A stretch of 64,000 bases of DNA from the NCBI GenBank assembly GCA_013365325.1, contig JABVXV010000138.1, positions 1 through 64,000 of the forward strand, written 5' to 3'. Below the pieces are notes generated by a model. The model saw nothing but the letters and a program-made list of their open reading frames with translations. It ran no database searches and was not told where the DNA came from. Of this stretch, positions 26,881 to 40,052 are shown piece after piece (the first letter of the stretch is position 1; every line of letters starts with the position of its first letter). Source of the stretch: Dipetalonema caudispina. Lineage: Eukaryota; Nematoda; Chromadorea; Rhabditida; Onchocercidae. A program made the position numbers and the translations under genes.

Positions 26881-27362
26881 TTTCATAATTCATTGATGCA
26901 TAATTGATGAATCGGGTCACGCTCTTTTCATAGAGTATCTGTTAATTGTTTCATTTGCAACTTTCTTTCTTTTTTTTTGTGTTTTAATGAGTGAAACTTC
27001 GGCTTTATTTACAGTTTTTACAACATTTGATAGCATATCATTGTACCGTCCACTTGACAGCAATAAACTTTAAAATTTCTCTAATTTTGTAAAGGAAAGG
27101 TATGAAACTATATGGTTAGATAAAATTCCAAAGGAAAAGGAAGAAATGGAAGGAAACTTTCAGCGAGGATAATTGCAACTTAAAATGAGCTAAATTTTGT
27201 CAAATTTCGATGCAAAATACATTTTTCCAAAGGGAAAGCAAAGGGGAAAATTGATTAAACTACTTAAGTAAACCAAAATACCTGAATGACTTTTTTATAT
27301 TTTAAATTTCAATGCATTGCTTACTTTTAATGAGGAAAATTCTTCGTTTTTATTTCGGCTTC

Positions 27363-27398
<36 letters not shown>

Positions 27399-29525
27399 TA
27401 TAACATTATCGATTTAATTGAATATTTTATTAAAATTGATTTGATAACATTACAAAAATGATAACGATGGAGTGGTACCAAGAGATGAAGGATATAAAAC
27501 ATAGCATATTCCGGAAGTTCTGAACGATCCAAGTAGTTAAAGATCCATCAGCATCAAATCAACGATGGCTTAACAAGCAAGTAGAATAAATTGAACAATT
27601 CATTATCATGTAAGCTTCCTTAGCAAAATTTATAATTGAAGTTCTAGAAATACCGTTGTAATCCTTACTGTTAGGAATCGGTTGTACCATATTACACAAG
27701 AAAATCTGATGAATGAAAATATTAATCGAAAAAGGTTTCAAAAAAAAAAAATAATAATAATTTGAGCAGTAAGCAAAAAATGGAATTACTTATATATCTT
27801 AATCACATATATGAATGATATTTTATGATAAATTATAAAAAATAAAAATCTTTTTATTTTTTACAATTTATCATTTTTTCCAGTTCCTCTTTTCCCTTCC
27901 CAATCTGAATGACCTCTTAGGATATCTTCTTCTTTTTTCCTCTTTTTTGACAACTTCATTTTTCCCATGGGTTCAGTCAATTAATATTATTTCCACAGTG
28001 AATTGGTGCAGTATTTTTCCCACCATGTAGTAAGCTACTTTATTTTCTACTCTTTCTGATGTTGACATAGTGTTAATGGATTTATTTGGTCATTTGTTAT
28101 GCCAGAATTAGAAAATGATTGAGAAGATAGTAGATGTAGATGTGATCAGGCAACAGAAATAAAAAAACCTTATAATTTATCATTTCCGATTGGAAGTCTA
28201 ATTAATTTACCAGTTGAGGTTTCGAAATTATTCGATGCTTGCTTTTTGGAATAAATTATGAATCTATTTTTTCCTTATAACTTCTAGCATATGCTACAGG
28301 GTAGAAAATAAGAAAATAAAATTGGAACAATGTCACTTATCATTTTAAATACGATTAAAAGAGAAAGCTTTCACAATGTTTCAATATATTTTAACGACTT
28401 TCAACTTCCAAAGACTTCAACTTCACTATTAACAAACTCAGTTTGTAGAGCTTTATTTGTTGCATTCATAAATTTTCCGGCCCATGCTGTAAGCAAAACA
28501 TTTTTATACAAGCGGTGTAAAATGATGCGTTGGTTTTAAAAAATGTTTTATTTTCATAAGTTTGGGGAGATTTTATCGATAATCGTCATCAGCACTTTTT
28601 TTCTAATATCACTGTCATCATTATTGCTCTATGGTAATTAAAACCATATTATTATCGTTCTATTATTATTTTTTCTCATCAACATCAACATCATCATTAT
28701 CATTACTATTATCACCCCTTTATCTCATAGGGATTATGTTTATTGTCATGCTTTTATCAGTATAATCTAATGCTATTTGAGTTCTGATAACGAAAAACGT
28801 CATCCTTCAACTGCAACTTTTGTATTTTTCTAAAAGATCAAGTCAGATATCAAATTGAGTGTGTAGTAAAGTTGGAGATATGAAATCGTTTGTGTGGCTA
28901 ATCAGATATTATTTGAGAATCGGTATTTCAGCACTTCACAATTTGCACCTTAATTTGATACTAAATAGTTTGGAGGAAATTACGAGTATTCTCAAATAAG
29001 AAATACCTATTTAACTTATCGGATATCTCCGAAAGTCATGGAATCATGCGTTACTTCGTATCCCAATTATGAATGTAAGAATTAGTAAGGTAATTTTCAT
29101 AATTTAATTTCCACCATGTTTCGAAGCTCTAAAAATTTATACTTTTTCCGTTAGCATTAAATAAGTATAAGTACCTGTGAAGACTATTTAAATGAACATT
29201 TTGATCCCAGATAGTAATAATAACAATAATAGAATCATCGATACTATCAATAAGTCATCATCTTATCATTAGAATTAAATAATATACCAAGTAGCCATAT
29301 TATTTTCATCACTGTTTGCCTGAAATGTTGAACATTTTATCACTAATAGTAACACCATTACTAACGATATAAATGTTAACGATAAGAATACACATACACA
29401 GTAATTACAAATCGCAGGGCATCATTACATTAATTGTCATCATTTGTACCATCAATAATATTGCCATTTGTCATTATCAGTAATCCAAATCATAATATCA
29501 TTCGCATTATTCTAATCGCTTATCA
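26881..29525. other. intergenic region, astacin 3' end and A/T repeats
   Basis: Holds the astacin poly(A) signal (27062-27067), a run of more than 30 A at about 27364-27396, and scattered ATT/ATC-rich stretches (28600-28720, 29210-29520). No gene was recognised. Confidence 0.5.
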
Positions 29526-29714
29526 TTAACGGCTTAAGCTAATCTCGCAAATCCGACAATTAACGTAAAGCTTTTCATTTAACAACAAGTTACCATCGGT
29601 CAATCGAATAACATTCATTGGTGCCATATCGGTGGCTGCTTTCGTCATCAGTGAGAATGGTTCTGACAAAGAGGCGTGGTTCACTTTTACAACGATAAGA
29701 ACGATCACCATCAT
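29526..29714 (-). CDS. possible small ORF, 62 aa, unrecognised
   Basis: ATG to TAA on the minus strand, single exon, divergent from and about 190 bases upstream of the Fringe start. It begins with a hydrophobic MMVIVLIVV that could be a short signal or anchor and continues with balanced composition and two Cys. The base composition here is less AT-rich than its surroundings. It could equally be 5' flanking DNA of the Fringe gene; no family is recognised. Confidence 0.2.
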   Translation of the reverse strand: MMVIVLIVVKVNHASLSEPFSLMTKAATDMAPMNVIRLTDGNLLLNEKLYVNCRICEISLSR

Positions 29715-29784
29715 TTTTCGACACCCTTTCAACCATCATCAGTAGGCAAGAGGCATAAATAAGCAATACGGAGGAAGACTTGAA

Positions 29785-29812
29785 GAAAGCCGGTGCCGGT
29801 GCCGGTGTGGTA
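29785..29812. repeat. short GCCGGT tandem repeat upstream of Fringe
   Basis: Three to four GCCGGT-like units about 90 bases before the Fringe ATG, in otherwise AT-rich DNA; possibly promoter or 5' untranslated sequence. Confidence 0.6.
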
Positions 29813-29900
29813 TTTCAAGCAGTTCTTTTTTTCTTTTTTTTTTTTCCCTTTTCCCCCCTTATCCCCCTTCCCCCTTTAGCCAATCTCAAATGTTTGATGC

Positions 29901-32900
29901 ATGCGGACAACTAAACAAACGGCTTGTCTTATTATGGCACTGTTAGCTGTCATATTGATATATTTATTAGTTGATAAGGTAAGTTGTAAATTGTTAAAAT
30001 GATTAATGATTGAGAACTTTTTGATAAAATAAGTATTGAATTTTTTACTGTCATTTTTTTTTTTTTTTTTTTTTTTCTATTGAAATCATTCAAATAACAA
30101 TATTGATAACATGAAAATTTCAATAGTTTCTTAAACATTTCCCGAATTTTGATGATAATAATAAGCAGTGGAAATTCTTAAAATTTAACTGTTTTAATGC
30201 CATTTCACATATCTTCAGGGATTTGGCCATTACAGTAGCCAAATTGAGCATGCACCAGCAGCCAGTGATTTAGATGGTTTAGTGATCGCTGTAAAAACGA
30301 CATTAAAATTTCATGAGAGTCGCATACGCGACATAATTGATACATGGTTTCAATTAGCACCTAACAATGTTCGTTTTTTTTTTTTATTCCTAATTAAATT
30401 AAATGCAATTCAATTAATCATTGTTAGTGAGTGAGTTGTTTATGAATTGCTCTCTGATAAAAAAATAATATATTTTTTAAGCCTAATTCTAAATTTCACC
30501 ATATTGTGATGCACGTAATTATGGAATATCAGCGGGAAATTTACCACTAAACAAGTGGAAACTCTGAAGTACATCGGTTAAATATATGTCAGACAGATTA
30601 TCATTTGATTATTAACTGTCGCATATTTCATTTATAAATTTAATTTTTCACAAATGAATTGGAATGAGTGATATGAGCAGGACAACCTTTTACTTCTCAT
30701 CCTTTTTGTGATTAATTGAAAATTTGAAATTTATATGAGTGATCCAAATAAGTTACCCTTCTCATTTACTGCCTTAATTGAAAAAAAAAAGCCCATTTTT
30801 TTTCGACAATATTTTGAAATGAAGCGAAATTATAAATGGTTTATTTCCTTATTATTGGAAAAAACGCAACGAACGATTTATCAAATATCTCGAAGTGGGA
30901 GCGTTGGATCTCTTCTTAATTAGGGTTTCTTTTGAATTACTAGTTTCCATTAATTATTTCTATTGAGGTAATTGATACATCGCGCTAGTACATTTTTTTT
31001 TTTTTTTTTTTTTTTTTTTGTAAAATAGGATCACCGATCATCTTAGCATATACCCTTCTCTTTTTTTCGAAAAAAAATAAACCACCAAAATGTTTATTTT
31101 CAAATGGTAAAGCTGAAAAAAATGAAAAGCCAAGAAAATACGAAAAAAGTGGAAAATGCGGGAAGTTATAGGAAGCGAAAGATTTATAGAATGAATCAGA
31201 ATTGTCAATAATTCTCAGGAAACATTATTCAAATTTTGACTTCCTGCCTTAACTTATCCAATATACAATGCGTCATTTATCTTTCTTAATTTTGCAAAAT
31301 TTTTAAAATTATTACAACAATTTATTACCATGATTTTTTCCACCATTTCTTTGTGTTTGGAATTTGCACTATTTTGGCTCAGTTTCATTTTGTCATACGT
31401 AAGATTTTAGGTCAAACTTGAGAGTTATCAACGATTTTCTTCTAAAAAAAAGTTGTGATTAAGTTAATAAAAGCAAGAAGCTTGAAATTACGACTTTAAG
31501 TTATGTATTCATCCTAATCGTAAGTTTAAGTACACAAAGTACCCATTGCTGCAGTTACGATAAAAGAAACTCTTAGCACTTTTCCGCTCCTGTTTTCCCA
31601 CGGGTGACGGTAAGGTTTAGCATCTCTCAAATTTCACTATTCACCAATAAAAATGAGTACTGGAAACTGCAAAAAAGACAAGTAATAAACAAATTAGGTA
31701 TAGAAATTGTTGACTGGATGTTAGTCGGATCGATATCTTATAATATTCGATTTAGCAAATTTGATCATATGATACGAAACTATGATAAATTTAGCAGATA
31801 AATGAATTTGGTGAAATGGGTATGAAGACTGAGCTTTCATCACAAAACCCTTTTATTACCCTTTGTGATATTCAGTCGCATTATCGGAGAGAGATTAGAA
31901 AGTAAATGCTGATAATGTGATATTATTATCAATCATAATAACAATGACTGTCAGTAATTGTCTAGGATAATAATCATTGAAATTGGAAGTGATCCAAATA
32001 ATTCATTTGATTTTAAATAGCTTTTAAACTAAAGAAACAGAAAATTTACGAATTATTAATTGATATTCCGATTTCCAGATATATTTCGTAACTGATACAC
32101 CAGATGCAAAATTAAATGAGATAACTGGTGGGAAACTAATTGTAAGTGATTGTAACAACGGACATACCAGGTATTGTTCTTTTTTACTGTCGATTTGTTC
32201 AAATTAAGATTTTCAAAATTCTTAAATTAGCTTTTGCGCAATCAATTCTGGACTAATTTTTCTAGTTCACACGGCTAGTCCCACTGATAAATTGCAGTAT
32301 TAGTATCATTAGTATTTCCACTTATTTAGGATAAAACGTACAATTCAAAAATGATTAGCTTCACTTTCTGATTTATGAATGCAATGTAAATTCCGGTTTA
32401 AGAAAGTTTCGGAAATTTTAAACTGATGCAGATTTGATTTCTTTCTCATTTTTTTTTTCTCGTACCCTTTTTGTTTAGAAAAAAAAAGAAACATATGTTT
32501 TGTTCGTCATCAAATTACAACATGTCAGCTTTAATGATGGAAATTATAAATTAAAAATCTATTCAAATGTATACTAATCCAATATATCATAACCATATGG
32601 TAGTACGTTTTCCGTTCTCTATCTTTCATAGAAGATGCGAAACAAAAAAAAAAAAAAAGTGAAAAAACGAATTAATGAAAAAGAAAAACATGAATTAATT
32701 GGTAGTGAAAAAAAGAATTAATTTCATATTCAGGGAAGATCTTTGTTGCAAAATGAATGCCGAATTGGAGCTATTCTTGGCGCAGAAAACAAGGTCTTCA
32801 TCTACTTTTTTTTTTTTTTTTTTTTAAATATTATTGTGTTTATGATGCATTTCGATGTGCTAACCATTCAATACCTTTTCTATTACCGTTCTTTTATCAA

Positions 32901-35900
32901 TTTTATTCTTTTCGAAATGATTTATTCAAGGCCATATGATCTATTTTTTAACACTTCTTTTTCTTTCTTTCCATATCTCTCTTTCTCTCTCTCTCTCTTC
33001 CTCTTTACTTTCTTCTTTCTTACTTTAAATTGCTTTTCTTTTCCACAAATAAATAATAACCTTATTTGCATTAGAACCTAAATTTTTTTTTTTTTAAATA
33101 ACAAAAATTTGTTGCTTTTTTTTCAAATTTTAAGAGAAAAAAATTAATTCAGTTATGATAGATTCAACTGAGGCTAAATTCGTTTAAGATGAAATTTTAA
33201 AACACATATATTTGGTTTACGTTTATTCAAACTTATACAATTATAAATATATGTTTATCCATACCTGCTGAAGATTAATTATTAATTAGACTACTCACTC
33301 AATTATTTCTGACTTATGCATATCCTAGCCTTTTTTTAAATCGTAATATTCTCTCTAATATGCCCTCTGCCCTTTGTGCGCAATCAAAAAAAAAAAGGCG
33401 TTTCCGCTATCCAGGAATGTATTTTACATATATGAAAACGTAAAATAAGACTTGCCATATCGAACTTCAAAGATATTTGCTTTGTTCAAATAATATTGGA
33501 TTACATTGTGGGACAATAAAATTTAATGTAGTGACTTAAATTTATGATTAATTTTAAAATGCATAAAACTATACGGTTCAACAAGAATAAGCATACGCAT
33601 ATATGACTAATACTGAATGCTTTAAAGGATGAGAATATTGAAAGGAAGAATTAAAAATGAATAAAACTAAGCAAAAAAAAGAAGAAAAAATGATTCAACA
33701 ATATTTAGAATCGACCATTTATTAAATTGAAAATTCTCAATTCAAAAATACCACTAACATATTTTATGTAATTTATAATGATAGCGGCGGGATGGTACGT
33801 TTTATTTTTTCTTTGTTGCAACATGTTCTTCCTTTGTGTTATATTTGCTGAAAGTTCAAAGGTCAGTGCACATTGGTGGCTTTTGCTTCAGTTGTGTAAG
33901 AAGCGGTTCGTTATATTAATTTAATGAAGACCTGTCACATCTCGTAGCTACAGATGCAAATAATATAATGCAAATGACCCGTAATGTGTTTGTACCTTCA
34001 GATCTGTTTACTTGTTGAACAGTATCTCGGGAGAGCATTTTCGATTTGCAAAGCACTGCAAATATTTTACAAGTATACTCTAATATGACTGATCCTGATA
34101 GGTCTAATAAAATTGGTGAATCTCAGAAGTGTCATGATTAAAAAATCCTGATAAATCTTATGGGATTTTATTTGAAATTTCGAATGATATAATAAGTTGA
34201 TGGAATTGCAGAAATATTTCCAGTATTCGATTTGACTGATATTGGAAAGTGGAAAGAAATTAGAGGTAAAAAGGATTAAATTGGAAGTTTAGAATGTTGA
34301 CAGGAAAAAAAATGCTTTGTGACGACGAAGTCATCTATAATTATTGGATGATAATTAGTACTCTTTCTAGCGGTAACTATCTGTTGGCCTTCTACCTCCC
34401 CGCGTGATCGATGTATTGATAGTAATTTATTTCCATGTGATTCCCTTCCTTTCACCCCAGACTTATTCGTTTTTCTCACATCCTTCATTTTCCCTTCTTT
34501 TATCCTCTCTCTCTCTCTCTCTCTTGTTCACCCCTCAGGTCTACTCTTTTTTGATGTTTAAGCCGATACCGCTTTTTTGAACCCATCAAATACGGCCTAC
34601 CGCATTTTTCCTTTCTTAAATTTCTGTCATCATATTTCGTTTTTTTTTCCTTGTAATGAAAAAGTTGCAAATTTGAAATGAAATGATGGGAAATAACAGG
34701 TGAAGTAAGATGGATTAGAAAGATAACTGGTAAGATAACACATAATCAAGAAAGAAATGATTTAATTAGTTTAAATTAAAAAAGGAAGAAAAAAAAATGG
34801 AAATTCCCTCCAAATATTTTTGCTTCAATTATAAAAAAAGAGAATAATTTTCGTTTTTTTTTCTTTTAAATAATAATTTTCCGAAAACTTCCGGCAAATT
34901 ATCACTATGATGTGCGTATCTAAGAATGAATTCATTGAATGATACATGCAATTTTGTTGCACGAAAATAGATTCGTTAAGTTTAACAAGTCAAAAAAAAG
35001 GAAAGAAAAATGAAGAAATAAAGGAAATGGGAAAAAATGAAAGAAAGGATTACGAAAATAGCAAATGTCTTTATGGTTTATGGCTTCTGGAGGTTTATGA
35101 CGTAATTTCCAACGACAAATATCCGAAATCCATATTATTTGCCTAGCCTTCAATCAAAACCACTGCTTGGGCATCAATGAATGGTGGAAAAGTTGTTTAT
35201 CACAATTGGAAAAAGACAAAAGGTGTGGGATTGCGCATCCAGACCATCATCATCGTAAAAAGTCCTCATAAATTCTGACCTTTAACTTTCTGTAGTCACC
35301 GTCATACTATCACTGTATACCAGAAATCGGTTTTTATCAGCAGTAATTATATCGATCCATTTTGGCTAGTTCAAACAGAAATGTGAATTTTACGATCACC
35401 TTTATTTACGCTTAAAATGATAAAACTAAAATGCTCTCATAGGATGAATTTTATGAAAACATCTTCTCTATTCGTTATCGCTTCATCAATGATTCCCATT
35501 CAATAATCATAGAATTTTTTGAGATTTTTAAAATCTTATTTCATTCCAGTACATCATATCGTATATGTAATGTTTCAGTTAATTGGTTTTTTTTTTCTCT
35601 TTATTAGATTCTTACCTTCAGTTGGTGCAAATGATGAATTAATTCAAAAAAAAAGAATGGCATATAAATATAAGCAAACGAGCCTTTATATTAGTGAAAG
35701 TTTATTTAAAAGCCTTTGAAGTCATCAAATTGTCATTGTCTTTAGTTTACTGTTTCTATTATTCTTTGTTTTTTTGATGAATTTTGAAAATTTCAATTTT
35801 TTTAAAATTTCACCCAGTTATTTCTAATCATCCCCATATTGTAAATGTTGGATGTTAAAATATGTGATTAGTTTCAGATGGGCTTGTCATTTTGACGATG

Positions 35901-38688
35901 ACAATTATGTAAATATTGCGGAATTGGTACGTGTTTTGAAAAAGCTTGATCCGAAACGTGACTGGTATCTAGGAAGGCCATCAACAATGGGACCAGTTGG
36001 AGTCGATTCCGCTCCTGAAAAAGTATCCAGTTAATTATGGATTTTTAGTTGTTTTTCTAAATTTATCATTTATTGTTAACATTTTTTTGCTTTTTTTTCT
36101 CTGCTACAGAAAGATGGTAGTTTTCCCAATGTTTGTTGCTCGTAAAATAAACAATTCAATTGTGATCACAAAACGGGTTGATTTTTAATTTCACCTGGAA
36201 GAAGAGTTGCTTTCGACAAAATAGTCCGTTTTCTCTTTTCTTTCTTAAATTTGTCTCTTCATAAAGTTTAATGAAAAAAACCTTCAAGATTCGTTCATAA
36301 CTTTGGTAATTTAGTTTTGTCTTAAGACTAATTACATTAATATTGCCATTTATTAGTTTTCTTCAAGAAAATCGAAATTCAGTTTGAAAGGAAGTGTTGT
36401 CGTTGAGCGAAGTATGGGAGAAAAAAAGACCAGGAATAACTTTTACCATTTCAAGCTTTTGATTTCCGACATATACTCTTTCGCCGGATTTCCCTTTTTT
36501 TCTCCTTTTCTGATCCCTTTTTCCAACTTTTTAACTGATTAATTTATTTCTGGATTTTTCCAAACATTCTCAGATATGAGAAATTGAAATGACTGGCGAA
36601 ATTCAGGCCAAAGGAAATTATTGCAGGCAACATTTTGGTTTGCAACTGGTGGAGCCGGTTTTTGCCTATCGAAATCATTACTTGCAAAAATGAGTTCATA
36701 TGTCCGTAACGGTGGCTTCGAAGAGCTCGGTGAACTTCTTCGGCTACCTGATGATGTCAGCTTGGGTTATCTAATCGGTTAGCTTTAGTCAATATTTAAC
36801 AATTTGTTTGCTAAATCTATTTATTAAATAATTCGAAATTTAAATCTTGATTAATTACTTTCATTTGAAATGATAGCACATCCTAATCATCCAGTTTCAT
36901 TCCTTACTGAAAAAATTAAATGTTTTCAACTTGCCAAAACAAACGATCAGTTTCCACAATGTCATAGATTTTTTGTTAAGGCCGAAAATAGTCGCTAACT
37001 TAATCATTCCATTCAATTCACTTTTACATTTCTTTATAATCCAACTTCTGCTGACTAACATACGTCGGCATCTTTCTAACATATCTGAAACATCAAAATG
37101 ACACTTCCTGAATCCATCATGCTGTAAATTACTTCATCTGAGAGATCATATCGTTTCCCATTGGAGATAATTTAATATTACATCAAATATACAACAAATC
37201 TCGGCAAAATTTTTTCATAACAAACTGTTTAATTCTGAATTGTTGAACAAGTGAGAATGAAAAAGAAAATAGGCAATCAACGGAATGCATCATCGATACG
37301 TTCACTAATCATTTTATTTTTTTTTTTTTTTTTTTTTTTTTACGGTCATTTGAGGCGATGATTTGGTTGGGAATAGTATACGAGATGTCCTTAAAATATT
37401 TCAATCATAACTTTCAAAATTATGCGTGGATATTTATTCTCTTTCTGTCTCCCCACCTTTTCTGCCTTCATGTTTAGAAGAAATTTAATTTAGTAAAATG
37501 GATTATCTTCCGGCGAATATTTCAAAAAAATTCACACATATTATTTTTCTGGTTGATTAGACAGCGTTATTGGTATGATAGATGCCATTGATAAGTCAAT
37601 GGAACACATATCTCGTTTAAAGTGGAATTCAATTTCCGCTTTCTCACAATATTTTCGTTTTTAGCAAAAAAAAAAAAAAAAAAAAAAAAAACGAACTGTC
37701 GATTAATTATATTATATTGTACCTAAGCTAACAGGATACTTTCTTTTACTTATAAAATCACACGTTCTTCTACATTTTTATTTGACAAAATCAATCTAAA
37801 AATCTGATAAGAATATTTGAATGTAAAGTTGCTTTTTGGGCAATTATTCAGGACAACTTTTTTATATGCTTTTGTAGCTTTAACATTTCGGAATGCTTAT
37901 CTTCATTTATAACCCATTACTTTTACAATTGAAAGGAATATAATTAGTAGTAATAGCAAAAGATAATTAGTTGAAAGGATCTATTCTTTTATTAGTATTT
38001 AGTCAATATAAAAGTTTCGATCAAATTTTTGATTAGGATGATTCGAACAATATTTAAGCAATAAAATTGAAGTTAATTTGAAAGGTTTTGCTGAGGGATA
38101 ATATCATTTTGGATGATATGTTTTAAGATGTGCGTAGAACGTTTTCTAAGATGACATTTTTTAAGATACATTCGAAACGTCGTTTTTTTTTTTTTTGTCA
38201 AATTTTGTAGTTGAATTTTGCAATCGTTTTATTTAGAAGTTTCATCTCTGATGATTCATTATTGAATAATACTGAGCTAACGATTATTTTAGAGCACCTT
38301 TTGAAAGTAAAGTTGACTGTCTTGGACAAATTTCATTCGCATCTAGAAGATCTGGACGAAATCAATAAGAATGATATTCATAAACAGGTAAGATTCGAAG
38401 ATATAAAATGTCTGGATGATGGCCATCATTTGGTCACTAATTCTCCCGCTAATTTTGCTAGAATACTGGAGAAAGTTGTTAATTATGAAAAAACATCATT
38501 CTGAATGATAACATTTCAAATTATGCCAACAATACCAGAAACTATTTCAGATTAGCTTTAGTGCCGGTGGGCGACCGAAAATAACAAAGAATGTGGTCCA
38601 CGTACCGGAAGAATACATCGTGGAAGATGATCCTCAAAGGTTTCGTTCACTCCATTGTTTCTTATACCGCAAGCATTGTCAACGGTGA
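29901..38688 (+). CDS. Fringe-type beta-1,3-N-acetylglucosaminyltransferase, 8 exons, 302 aa
   Basis: Exons in phase: 29901-29978, 30219-30368, 32079-32170, 32734-32793, 35878-36022, 36627-36777, 38293-38387, 38551-38688. Exon 1 encodes a short cytoplasmic tail and a signal-anchor (about residues 8-24), typical of a type II Golgi enzyme. Seen in order: AVKTTLKFHESR (CAZy GT31 Fringe start), nucleotide-sugar Mn-binding HFDDDNYVN with DDD at 133-135, FWFATGGAGFC at 178-188, RLPDDVSLGY at 214-223, FHSHLE at 239-244 and a RFRSLHC-containing C-terminus. These blocks match Fringe rather than generic GT31 galactosyltransferases. Fringe adds GlcNAc to O-fucose on EGF repeats, notably of Notch, in the Golgi. 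Length is at the short end for the family. A lone acceptor (CCCCCTTTAG, ending near 29877) 23 bases before the ATG suggests trans-splicing. Earlier ATGs at 29890 and 29897 are out of frame. Exon 5 may alternatively be joined at another acceptor near 36606, but only 36627 restores the family sequence. Confidence 0.9.
33779..34268 (+). other. exon-like segments inside a Fringe intron
   Basis: 33779 starts an open frame with a hydrophobic, signal-peptide-like beginning (MIAAGWYVLFFLCC) that reaches the donor AAAG|GTCAGT near 33862. A segment at about 34000-34073 is flanked by CCTTCAG and GTATAC, and another at about 34212-34266 by TTGCAG and GTAAAA. The second and third can be joined in frame, but no single frame joins all three well, so a real nested gene is unproven. 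Confidence 0.15.
36877..36998 (+). other. possible alternative 3' terminal exon of the Fringe gene
   Basis: After an acceptor-like TGATAG the sequence is open for 40 codons to a TAA, and its incoming phase fits the Fringe exon ending at 36777. It would replace the conserved EHLL...FHSHLE end with an unrelated tail containing CHRFFVKAENSR, giving a protein of about 266 residues without the C-terminal catalytic region. It may be chance or a relic. Confidence 0.22.
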
Positions 38689-40052
38689 TATCTGCTGCAG
38701 TGAATCAGAATTTGAAGCAAAATTTCCAATGCTTGTGATAGTAGAAGTGTGAATGATACAACAGCCATATATTAACAGGAAAGAAACAATGCGATCTTCA
38801 TCACTTTGACAATATGGCCTATATAATTTTGTTGTTATAAAGTATAAGTACAATAATGTGAATTTGGAAATATCATTGTTCACTACCTAACTACTTCTTT
38901 GTACCGAAAATGTGGTCGAAATTGGTGAAAATACTACATTAATCATTCCAAGAGCATTTTGTCTCATATTTAAAATAACATTACCTTTTATTCAATGACA
39001 ATTTTGATGCCTTACTTTACTTGCAAAATCCTTGTGCTACTGACTGCAAAGCGAAAGGATACCATTATGACGTACGTTAGCTTCTAAAGAATTTAGTTCT
39101 TAGGTTACAAATTTGTAGTTAAAAGAGTTCACTTTGACATTAACCTGGATTTTCTAACTTAATGAAACCTGTCACTTTTTTTTGTCATTTAATGCAATTG
39201 ACAATTTTGTTTTCTTTTTCGTGTTGTATTTTACAGTATACTACATTCCATAACACGTTATATTTGTCTTACAAGGCCATTTATTACCGTGGTCATTACC
39301 TACAGTTTATGAATGAAACATTTAACAGAGTACGCATTAATTAACGAAATTATATTTTGTATCTTTATACCTTTGTTAATTTTTTTAATATTTTGTTCAT
39401 TTTAAAGTCAAACTAGTGATTTTTTACAATTGATATTACGCTTAATTTAATTCGGCGTATTTGATGACAATGATACTTTATATTCGATAAGTTTCGGTGA
39501 CCTTATAAAATTCTAACATGACCATGTTAATAATCACTTTTCTATCACTTTTCGTATCACTTTTCTGCTATGTTATAGTGTTGAATTAAATAGATCTGCA
39601 GAGAATACCAGAGTTGTAACGTCAAATAATTTCTGCAGAAATCATTCATTATATATATGAAACCCATCGATTCAAGGATGCTGTCTGATCCTGGTTCAAA
39701 GCTAATCCTCCTTGCACTGTTGTGCAAAATTTTGCATGGTTCGCACATTATCCTGTCTAGCAATATTTCAAAAAATTGGACAATAACTGATTGTAATTGT
39801 CGAAACAGGTTGAAACATAGTTCCAGCTAGCAGTTTCAGTTATGTTTGCTTCCATATATATTTCATATCTTACTGAATAAAGAAACGACTTATCTGTGGG
39901 CATAATAAACTTCACATTCTATTTTGCAACATCACATTTTATCATTCACTGCTTTCCGATTGCGAGACATGTTAGAATTTGATAGAAGATGAAATGAAAC
40001 AATGATGAAATTTTGACTTCATTTTCAACCGTACGCTTACTTACTTTACATC
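38689..40052. other. intergenic region, no clear gene
   Basis: No supported coding chain apart from a possible alternative last exon (39702-39752, minus) of the tentative gene at 40053-40779. Confidence 0.4.
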
